Assembly: GCA_046294625.1 (NCBI GenBank)
Contig: JBKBKN010000010.1
Span: forward strand, 1-64,000
DNA: 64,000 bases
Source: JBKBKN01 sp046294625
Lineage (GTDB): Bacteria > Bacteroidota > Bacteroidia > M30B66
Direction of reading: 5' to 3'
The notes under the pieces are model-generated. The model ran no database searches. It was given only the letters and a program-made list of their open reading frames with translations, and was not told where the DNA came from. Below, piece after piece: positions 29,645 through 37,047 of the stretch; within the stretch, counting starts at the first letter, position 1; each line of letters opens with the position of its first letter. A program made the position numbers and the translations under genes.

Positions 29645-31084
29645 ATGGCTTTATTACCATATTCAGAAGAACAGGTTCTTGACCGAATAAGATTTGAAAA
29701 TCCTTGGTGGGTAACTGGAACGGTTGAAGAATATTACACTTCTATGCAAAGGAGATTGTATTTTGACTTGTTTATGCCTCTCGTTACGGAGACAGGTGTC
29801 AGAAGAGCCGTTGTTTTAATGGGACCGAGAAGAGTTGGAAAAACAGTTATGATGTATCATACTGTTCAAAATCTGCTTGAAAATGAAATTGACCCCTTAA
29901 AAGTAGCTTTCATTTCAATTGAAACTCCCATTTACAACAACATTGGTTTAGAGCAACTTTTTAGTTTTTGCCGTAGGGCAACAAAACAGGACAGTCCCAA
30001 AGGTTGGTATATATTCTTTGATGAAATACAATATTTAAAAGACTGGGAAGTGCACCTCAAGTCTTTGGTTGACAGCTATCCTCATACTCGCTTCGTGGTT
30101 TCAGGTTCTGCTGCTGCTGCTTTACGACTTAAGAGTAATGAGAGTGGAGCAGGACGATTTACTGATTTTATGCTGCCACCGTTGACCTTTAATGAGTTTC
30201 TACATTTGAAACAATTAAACAGACTCATCACAGAAACAAATCTGGACTGGCAAGGCAGTTTGACAAAATTTTACAGCACCAATAACATTAACGAGCTTAA
30301 TAAGCATTTTTTGGACTACATCAATTATGGTGGTTACCCTGAAGTAATTTTTTCAGATAAAATTCAAAGCAATCCCGGACGGTATATCAGAAGCGACATC
30401 ATTGACAAAGTATTGTTGAGAGATTTGCCGAGCCTTTACGGAATAAGAGATGTGCAAGAACTTAACTCGTTATTTACCGCTATTGCATATAACAGTGCAG
30501 GAGAAGTAAGTCTTGAAGATTTAAGTAAAAATTCAGGCGTTCAAAAGAATACCATTAAACGCTACATTGAGTATTTAGAAGCTGCATTTTTGATAAAAGT
30601 GGTTCATAAAATTTCAAATAAACCCAAACAGTTTCAGCGAGCAACACAGTTTAAGATTTACCTGACAAATCCTTCTCTAAGAAGTGCGTTGTTTTCTCCG
30701 TTGCAACCGACCGACCCTTTTATTGGAAACATGGTTAAGACGGCAATTTACGCACAATGGCTTCACAGGGATTGGTTTACACCTTTCTATGCAAGATGGC
30801 AAAAAGGAGAAGTTGATATGGTAAAACTTGACGAGAAAAATTTCAAACCGCAATGGGCTGTAGAAATCAAGTGGAGTAACCAATTTTATGAAAAACCTGG
30901 TGACTTAAAATCGTTATTACAATTTTTAAAAGACAATAATCTGCAAACCGCCTTAGTTACAACCATTGATAAGGAAGGAACTAAAGAAATAGACAATTTA
31001 AAACTACCATACATACCTGCATCGGTTTATGCCTATACCGTTGGTAAGAACACTATTTTACAAAAACAAAAACGTAACTCATGA
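29645..31084 (+). CDS. ATPase with DUF4143 (PD-(D/E)xK-like) C-terminal domain
   Basis: 479 residues from ATG 29645; the promoter box at 29617-29624 excludes the GTG at 29624. An N-terminal AAA-type ATPase has Walker A GPRRVGKT (60-67), Walker B WYIFFDEIQYL (Asp126, Glu127) and sensor VSGSAAA. A winged-helix-like middle (SLEDLSKNSGVQKNTIKRYIEYL) is followed by DUF4143 with a nuclease-like signature GEVDMV ... AVEIKWS. These archaeal-type ATPases are widespread, sporadically distributed and of poorly known function; defence or mobile-element links have been suggested for relatives. It is alone here, with its own promoter. Confidence 0.88.
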   Translation: MALLPYSEEQVLDRIRFENPWWVTGTVEEYYTSMQRRLYFDLFMPLVTETGVRRAVVLMGPRRVGKTVMMYHTVQNLLENEIDPLKVAFISIETPIYNNIGLEQLFSFCRRATKQDSPKGWYIFFDEIQYLKDWEVHLKSLVDSYPHTRFVVSGSAAAALRLKSNESGAGRFTDFMLPPLTFNEFLHLKQLNRLITETNLDWQGSLTKFYSTNNINELNKHFLDYINYGGYPEVIFSDKIQSNPGRYIRSDIIDKVLLRDLPSLYGIRDVQELNSLFTAIAYNSAGEVSLEDLSKNSGVQKNTIKRYIEYLEAAFLIKVVHKISNKPKQFQRATQFKIYLTNPSLRSALFSPLQPTDPFIGNMVKTAIYAQWLHRDWFTPFYARWQKGEVDMVKLDEKNFKPQWAVEIKWSNQFYEKPGDLKSLLQFLKDNNLQTALVTTIDKEGTKEIDNLKLPYIPASVYAYTVGKNTILQKQKRNS

Positions 31085-31225
31085 CATCAGTAAATCAGCC
31101 ACTAAAATCGTTTAGTGTCAGGAAGAGTGACGTATTTTATTGATAATTTTTTGCGTATTGGAAGTGCGGTTTTTCGTCTCGAGTGCAGTGCTATAAAACC
31201 CGCCCGAAAGCAAAGCCGAAAGCGA

Positions 31226-33079
31226 TTAATTCACCAAATCACCTCTAAGCATTCGATATCGTTTTCGGGCTTCTACCACATAGAGTGAACCGGGATAGTC
31301 AACCATTAATTCTTTGTAAAGCTTCTGTGCCTTTTCTGTGTCATTGAGCTTTCGTTCATAGATTTCTGCCATCATGAAAACAGCATTGTCTGCAAGAATA
31401 TCATTCTTATGATGCATCAACAACTTTTCCAGATGTTCGATAGCCTGTGTATATCGCCCTTTTCGAAAGTCTATTTGGGCTTTGCGATACAAAATATCAT
31501 CAGCCAAAGTTGACTGCGGGTCTAAAATTTGCAAAGAATCCAAAGTTTTTAGCGCTTCATCCGGTTTGTTTTGAAACAACCATAAATCAGCACGTGAGAA
31601 CATGCGCAAAGCTTCACCGGTTGTGTCAAACGTAGTATTGTCTGTGATGAGTAAAGATAATTCCAGTGCATCATTGGCAATTAATTTGGAAGTGGCTGAT
31701 TTCAATACGTCTAACTGTGCTTTTGCCCAATCAAATTCGCCTTTGAAGTAGGCCAGACGAGCATTTCTGAATTTTGCTTCTTGCCCGAGTGTATCGTTTT
31801 TAAAAGCTTTATCAACTTGTGAATAGAGCAGTGAAGCTTCCCAAATATCTCCTGAAAGCAGCATGACGTCAGCTAATTGCATTTTGGCCAATGCTTGTGG
31901 ACGGGCCGGCACACCGCGCATCTCCACAATGCCTTCCAATAGAGCCACAGCCGGTTCGGTCTTATCAAGATAAAAGGCTTGAAGTTTAGCCAGCTTTATG
32001 GCAAGCGGAATGCTGAGTTCATTGGACTTAAATTCATGATAGGTTTTTTGCAGCAAATCTTCTAAGGAAGCGAGCTCTTCGTTAGTGATATTTTTTGATT
32101 CAGTAACTTTCCGAAACAACATTTCCGGGAGCTCAATTTTAGCGCGCACCAGCATGTCCATTGGAAGCGATTTGTCAAACATATACCGATAAGCCTGCTC
32201 TGCAACATCAAAAGCATCATTAGCTGCGCAAAGTCTTGCCAATTCAAGCATTCTAAACCCATTTTCACGCAAGCGACGATCTATGGCTCTTGTTTGTATA
32301 AATGCTGTTTCAAAATCTTTTTGTTGAATCGCAATCCAAATCAATAATTCAGAGAAAATAAAATTATCCGGATTTTTTTGTGCCTCGCGAAGTAGCTTAG
32401 TCTTGAACAATTCAATTCGATCTCCTTTTTCATCAGCAATCATTAAATCTTGTATTTGATGCTGCATTTTTTCCATCTGTTGTGGACTAATACGCCCAAG
32501 TAGGTCTATCCATTCGCTGAATCCTGCATCGTATTCATTAATAGCAAAATACAAGGTGGCAAGCTCAAATTGAAAATTATATATGCGGTTTGCAGCCTTT
32601 TTGGCAGACTGAAAAACCTTTAATGCCCGATCAGGGTGTTCTCTTTTGAGAAAGGCATTTGCCAAGTCTATCACTTGATCGTCGTTCGTTGGATTCAAAT
32701 CCTTCATTGCTTTATCTAAAAGCTTTTGCGCTTTACTTTTATCCCCGCTTTGGTTGATGATATAAGCCAGATCGACCTGATAACTTAATTTTTCCGGAAA
32801 CCTTTTCGCTAATCGTCCAATAAGCTTTTCTGCCGACTTTACATCCTTCAACTCGGAATAGCAGGTAATCAAAGCATTGTAATAAAGTGTTTCAGGTCTT
32901 TTATTGAAGAGCTTTTCATAAACATCTGCTGCTTTTTCAAAAGCACCCTCGTTGAGGTATTGAGCTGCAAGTTGCTCTTCTTTTGAAATGGACATCACAT
33001 CATCTGAACTGCCAGGTTGAGCATGCATTCCTGAAAATCCAAAGAAGAAAACAAAAAGAAGTAAATGGAAAATTCTCAT
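31226..33079 (-). CDS. exported TPR-repeat protein
   Basis: 617 residues from the ATG at 33079 (MRIFHLLLFVFFFGFSGMHAQ, a clear signal peptide). The frame opens to 33145, but a promoter-like box at 33098-33105 lies inside that extension, supporting the shorter form. The rest is helical repeats of TPR type: AAQYLNEGAFEKAADVYEKLFNKRPE, DLANAFLKREHPDRALKVFQSAKKA and RKGRYTQAIEHLEKLLMHHKND. The last ~100 residues resemble an outer-membrane assembly-lipoprotein-like TPR (DNAVFMMAEIYERKLNDTEKAQKLYKELMVDYPGS). Probably a periplasmic scaffold. It is followed 78 bases upstream by DUF4199 and rho in the same direction. Confidence 0.85.
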   Translation of the reverse strand: MRIFHLLLFVFFFGFSGMHAQPGSSDDVMSISKEEQLAAQYLNEGAFEKAADVYEKLFNKRPETLYYNALITCYSELKDVKSAEKLIGRLAKRFPEKLSYQVDLAYIINQSGDKSKAQKLLDKAMKDLNPTNDDQVIDLANAFLKREHPDRALKVFQSAKKAANRIYNFQFELATLYFAINEYDAGFSEWIDLLGRISPQQMEKMQHQIQDLMIADEKGDRIELFKTKLLREAQKNPDNFIFSELLIWIAIQQKDFETAFIQTRAIDRRLRENGFRMLELARLCAANDAFDVAEQAYRYMFDKSLPMDMLVRAKIELPEMLFRKVTESKNITNEELASLEDLLQKTYHEFKSNELSIPLAIKLAKLQAFYLDKTEPAVALLEGIVEMRGVPARPQALAKMQLADVMLLSGDIWEASLLYSQVDKAFKNDTLGQEAKFRNARLAYFKGEFDWAKAQLDVLKSATSKLIANDALELSLLITDNTTFDTTGEALRMFSRADLWLFQNKPDEALKTLDSLQILDPQSTLADDILYRKAQIDFRKGRYTQAIEHLEKLLMHHKNDILADNAVFMMAEIYERKLNDTEKAQKLYKELMVDYPGSLYVVEARKRYRMLRGDLVN

Positions 33080-33097
33080 ATTGATTTGCATCACAGA

Positions 33098-33105
33098 CAA
33101 AGCTA
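33098..33105 (-). promoter_or_regulatory. candidate -7 box of the TPR gene
   Basis: TAGCTTTG on the minus strand (CAAAGCTA on plus), 18 bases before the ATG at 33079. No clear -33 TTG. Its position argues against the start at 33145. Confidence 0.4.
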
Positions 33106-33157
33106 TAACAAATATTGAACCCGTTCTAGTGTGATAGGGTTTCAAAAAATTAAATTG

Positions 33158-33682
33158 TTATTTCTTTAACTTTTGTGTCAATGTATTGCTATGCTTTTTC
33201 TCAACAAGTTTTGCCACCACTCCAGAATAGAATGCGCTAAGCACAAGCAGTCCAACGAGTGTAAATGTAGATTGAACCATTGGAGAGAGTATCACTTCAG
33301 CCGACTGTCTGAAACCTTCGATATCTGCTTCGCTGTTTCCTGCCATCCGAAATTCGCTTACCCTAGCTTCGATCATTTCCACAAAAAAAGTAGTATCGAT
33401 GTAGGCATAATAGGCATAAAGAAAAAGTGAATAAAGCACAGTGTGCAGCGCAGCAATCGACATGCCTGTCTTAAATCCGTTTATGAAAACAATTTTTTTG
33501 TTCGGTGATTGGTTTCGCAATTCTTCTACGCCAAGGAAAATCCCAATCAACATAAACAGCATGACCATGATCACAGAATATTGGCCAAAGAATGTATCGC
33601 GTGCATTGAACGCAAACAAACCTGTTTTCCATATTGCTGAGATAAGGAAAACGCTTAATCCGTATTTGGTTTCCGGACGCAT
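33158..33682 (-). CDS. DUF4199 membrane protein
   Basis: 174 residues with four predicted membrane segments (about 7-25, 33-52, 70-92 and 138-158) and a short loop between segments 3 and 4 (VEMIEARVSEFRMAG). This is the layout of the Bacteroidota family DUF4199, often seen next to glycosyltransferase or dihydroorotase genes; the function is unknown. Its ATG shares a base with the rho stop (TAATG), so it is translated in tandem with rho. Confidence 0.85.
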   Translation of the reverse strand: MRPETKYGLSVFLISAIWKTGLFAFNARDTFFGQYSVIMVMLFMLIGIFLGVEELRNQSPNKKIVFINGFKTGMSIAALHTVLYSLFLYAYYAYIDTTFFVEMIEARVSEFRMAGNSEADIEGFRQSAEVILSPMVQSTFTLVGLLVLSAFYSGVVAKLVEKKHSNTLTQKLKK

Positions 33683-35499
33683 TATTTATTCATGGAAATA
33701 AGGAATTCTTCGTTGCTCTTAGTGTATTGCATTCTATCGCGCAGAAATTCCATGGCTTCAATAGTGGTCATGTCGGCCAAGTGATTGCGTAGAATCCACA
33801 TGCGTTGAAGCACTTCTTTGTCAACTAGCAAATCGTCGCGACGAGTGCTTGATGAAACAAGGTCGATGGCCGGGAAAATTCGCTTATTGGCAAGCTTGCG
33901 ATCTAATTGCAATTCCATGTTGCCTGTACCCTTAAATTCTTCAAAGATTACTTCGTCCATTTTTGAGCCTGTATCGATCAATGCGGTAGCCAGAATGGTC
34001 AAAGATCCGCCCTTTTCAATTTTACGGGCAGCTCCAAAAAATCTTTTTGGGCGGTGAAGCGCATTGGCATCAACACCTCCTGAAAGTACTTTGCCTGAAG
34101 CAGGTTGCACGGTGTTATAGGCTCTTGCAAGTCTGGTAATGGAATCGAGCAAAATCACCACATCATGTCCGCACTCCACCATTCTTTTGGCTTTTTCTAA
34201 AACGATGTTGGCGATTTTCACATGTCTTTCGGCTGGTTCATCAAATGTTGATGAAACTACTTCTGCCTTCACGCTGCGAGCCATATCGGTCACCTCTTCA
34301 GGCCGCTCGTCGATTAATAAAATGATCAAATAGGCTTCCGGGTGATTTTCGGCAATGGCATTAGCGACTTCCTTAAGTAATACCGTTTTACCGGTTTTGG
34401 GTTGGGCTACGATAAGTCCACGCTGCCCTTTACCAATAGGCGTGAATAGATCCATCACTCGGGTTGAAAGGGTTTGATATCTGTGCCCTGTCAAGTTGAA
34501 TTTCTCATCAGGAAACATGGGCGTGAGGAAGTCAAATGGAACGCGATCTCTAACGTAGGAAGGATCCCTGCCATTGATTTTGTCTATTTTGACCAATGGA
34601 AAATATTTCTCCCCTTCTTTGGGTGGGCGAACATAGCCATTAACCGTATCGCCTGTTTTTAATCCGAAAAGTTTGATTTGCGATTGCGAAACATATACAT
34701 CGTCGGGTGAGGAGAGATAATTATAGTCTGCTGAACGCAGAAAGCCATATCCGTCGGGCATCATTTCCAATACTCCTTCAGTGCTTACCGTGGAGTCGAA
34801 ACTTGCAAAAGGATCTACTTGCTGCTGCTGTTGTTGGCCTTGATTAGGATTATTGAACTTTTGTCTTTGTTGCCATTGCCTGTTCTGCCCTTGATTTTGG
34901 TTTTGTTGCTGTTGCTGACCAAAATTTTGTTGTGGGCGTTGTGCGGGTCTGTCAGCTTCTTTAGGAGCTTCTTCACGCGGCTTTTCAGAAGTTTCTTGCT
35001 TGGTGTTTTCAAGGTTGTTGGGTCTTTGCTCCCTAAATGGTCTTTTTTGTTCCTGCGATTCAGCTTGTGGTTTGTTTTGCGGATTCACGTCAGTTTTCAC
35101 TTCTGCTTCTATTGAATCTCTTTTGAATTCAGCTGATTCATACTCTTCCTGATTTTTTCTTTTTCTGCCTCTTCTAGATTTTTCTTTAACCTCATTTTCA
35201 GTTTGAATAGATTTGGTCTGATTCTTTTCTTGGAAAGCAATCTGTTTAGCGCGAATTTCTTGCTCCACTTTGCGAATCGATTCATTCAGCGATAATTCTG
35301 CTGTATCCAGTTTGATTGGTTCAATTTTGACAGAAGTCAGTTCAGATGGAGCGGTTTTTCTTAGTGTTTTGCTTTGCTCAAAAATCTTTGAAATAATTTC
35401 AGCTTTCTTCAGCGTTTCTGCACCGGAAATATTTAATTCCTTAGCAATCTTCCTAAGCTCAGGCAAGAGCTTAGTATTGAGATCTTTAATGTCGTACAT
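33682..35499 (-). CDS. rho: transcription termination factor Rho with a long Q/N-rich insert
   Basis: 605 residues against about 420 in E. coli. A Rho N-terminal helical domain (about 1-45), a long charged linker (about 60-187), a Gln/Asn-rich segment (188-227, runs such as GQQQQQNQNQGQNRQWQQ), a cold-shock RNA-binding domain (about 237-310, GVLEMMPDGYGFLRS), and the RecA-type ATPase with Walker A VAQPKTGKT (about 364-372) and Walker B DVVILLDSITRLARAYN. It is the hexameric helicase that releases transcripts at Rho-dependent terminators. The extra region lies between the two RNA-binding parts and is low complexity; similar Rho inserts are known in Bacteroidota and elsewhere. Overlaps the downstream DUF4199 start. 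Confidence 0.96.
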   Translation of the reverse strand: MYDIKDLNTKLLPELRKIAKELNISGAETLKKAEIISKIFEQSKTLRKTAPSELTSVKIEPIKLDTAELSLNESIRKVEQEIRAKQIAFQEKNQTKSIQTENEVKEKSRRGRKRKNQEEYESAEFKRDSIEAEVKTDVNPQNKPQAESQEQKRPFREQRPNNLENTKQETSEKPREEAPKEADRPAQRPQQNFGQQQQQNQNQGQNRQWQQRQKFNNPNQGQQQQQQVDPFASFDSTVSTEGVLEMMPDGYGFLRSADYNYLSSPDDVYVSQSQIKLFGLKTGDTVNGYVRPPKEGEKYFPLVKIDKINGRDPSYVRDRVPFDFLTPMFPDEKFNLTGHRYQTLSTRVMDLFTPIGKGQRGLIVAQPKTGKTVLLKEVANAIAENHPEAYLIILLIDERPEEVTDMARSVKAEVVSSTFDEPAERHVKIANIVLEKAKRMVECGHDVVILLDSITRLARAYNTVQPASGKVLSGGVDANALHRPKRFFGAARKIEKGGSLTILATALIDTGSKMDEVIFEEFKGTGNMELQLDRKLANKRIFPAIDLVSSSTRRDDLLVDKEVLQRMWILRNHLADMTTIEAMEFLRDRMQYTKSNEEFLISMNK

Positions 35500-35722
35500 G
35501 AATTTAACTTAATTGTTCCGGGTAAAACATGTGGTGTTTACCAAAGTATTTAATGTTAATCGGGAGGAATATTTTTTGAAGGAATCCGGAATCGAATTCC
35601 TTGCAATAATACAATAAAAATGAATTGCACAAATTGTTTTTAAAAAAAGGAAAAATGTAAGCAAGAACATTTGATCAGGGTAGGGGTGCATTTTCTTATC
35701 TTTACCTGATAATTCTGATTCG

Positions 35723-36247
35723 ATGCTAAAGTATTTAATGATTATCCTGGTGTCTATTACCATTTCAGAGAGCTTTTCACAATCTAAAATTAATTGGATG
35801 GATTTTCAACAAGCGATAGAAGCTAATGAACAGGAACCGCGAAAAATATTAATTGATGTGTATACCGACTGGTGCGGATGGTGCAAGCGAATGGATGCGA
35901 GCACTTTTTCTAATCCACAAGTGGTAGATTATGTAAATAAACATTTCTATGCCATAAAACTCAATGCCGAGAAAGCTGCGCCAATTACATTGAAAGACAA
36001 AGAATATAAGGTAGATTCAAACTTAGGAAGAAACGGCACGCATACTCTTGCTGTTGAACTTTTGAATGGCAAAATGTCTTATCCTACTATTGTTTATCTC
36101 GATGATCGATTTAATATGCTTTCACCTGTACCGGGGTTTATGTCAGCAAAAGATATCGAAAAAGTTTTACGGTTTTTTGCTGAAGACATTTACAAGCATA
36201 CGAAATGGGATGAATATAGTGCCAACTTCAAAGGTTCTTTTCAATAG
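35723..36247 (+). CDS. exported thioredoxin-family protein
   Basis: 174 residues with a signal peptide (MLKYLMIILVSITISESFSQ). The thioredoxin active site is YTDWCGWCKRMD (Cys51, Cys54), followed by STFSNPQVVDYVNKHFYAIKLNAE, and a proline before the last strand in MSYPTIVYLDD provides the cis-Pro. This is the periplasmic thioredoxin-like (DUF255-type) family of Bacteroidota, which probably reduces or isomerises disulfides. TATCTTTA at 35697-35704 is a weak promoter candidate. Divergent from rho and convergent with lolA. Confidence 0.9.
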   Translation: MLKYLMIILVSITISESFSQSKINWMDFQQAIEANEQEPRKILIDVYTDWCGWCKRMDASTFSNPQVVDYVNKHFYAIKLNAEKAAPITLKDKEYKVDSNLGRNGTHTLAVELLNGKMSYPTIVYLDDRFNMLSPVPGFMSAKDIEKVLRFFAEDIYKHTKWDEYSANFKGSFQ

Positions 36248-36350
36248 TAATTAGTCAGTTAAAGAGATACTTTGAAGCCAAAGCTAGCAAGGAGAATTTA
36301 ATGATACATTTCTTCAGCTACGCTTATTACTGAAATCAATATTTTAATCA

Positions 36351-36992
36351 TCAGCGAATATCATTCACATCCACGCCGGGATGATCTTTAATATTGAATG
36401 TAAATGCGGCGTCTTCAATAGCTTGATTGGGTGAAAATTTCTTTATGTCGTAGGTATAAAGATTGCCGTTTTTTCCTTTCACCTCCGATTTTAATACCTG
36501 CATGGCTGTTTTGTCAATATATAGCCTGATGCTATTAAAGTCTTTTTCTTTAGGGTTGGTAGGGAATAAATCGATTACATAGGCGACTTTACCGGACACA
36601 TTCTCTTCATTAACATATTTGTATTTATAACCCTTTTCCCACATGGTGAAAATATTTTTGGGGTTCAGCGCTTCATCATTCGAAGAAGGTGTGCTAATTT
36701 CCACTTCATTGTCAGATTTAAGAAATTTCCACATGGTTTTTCCATCAAAATAGATTACCTGTTCGCCCATGTCGAGTTTGTAGCGATCACCTTTAATTTT
36801 GATTTTCCAGTTTTGGGTGGAATTGATTTTTTTCTCTTTGTTCACCAGTGAATAGGTAAATTCTGATGTAATGGAAGAATAGGCTTTAGTTTTAGCACTA
36901 AGTTTATCTAAAATATCTTTTGCCTTTTTATCTTCTTGAGCTTGTAAAGTGGAGAAGACAAAACTAATGATTATAATGAACAATCTTTTCAT
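36351..36992 (-). CDS. lolA: outer-membrane lipoprotein carrier LolA
   Basis: 213 residues with a signal peptide (about 1-18, cut after LQA). The fold is the LolA/LolB half-barrel: KTKAYSSITSEFTYSL, NWKIKIKGDRYKLDMGEQVIYFDGKTMWKF, GKVAYVIDLFPTNPKEKDFNSIRLYIDKTAMQV and AFTFNIKDHPGVDVNDIR are typical. It carries lipoproteins from the inner-membrane LolCDE complex through the periplasm. It sits directly downstream of ftsK in the same direction, a pairing common in Bacteroidota. Confidence 0.93.
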   Translation of the reverse strand: MKRLFIIIISFVFSTLQAQEDKKAKDILDKLSAKTKAYSSITSEFTYSLVNKEKKINSTQNWKIKIKGDRYKLDMGEQVIYFDGKTMWKFLKSDNEVEISTPSSNDEALNPKNIFTMWEKGYKYKYVNEENVSGKVAYVIDLFPTNPKEKDFNSIRLYIDKTAMQVLKSEVKGKNGNLYTYDIKKFSPNQAIEDAAFTFNIKDHPGVDVNDIR

Positions 36993-37047
36993 TTTCTGTT
37001 AACGGGATTTAATCTATTATTGGTTTTTACTTAGCTTTTTTAGCTGC

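Noticed and set aside
31100..31117. CACTAAA-ATCG-TTTAGTG hairpin after the ATPase
   Set aside because: Too weak, AU-rich and without a T-run; not called a terminator.
34819..35115. Leucine-rich 98-codon frame opposite the Rho Q/N-rich segment
   Set aside because: CAG/CAA runs read as Leu on the other strand; a mirror of the Rho coding bias.
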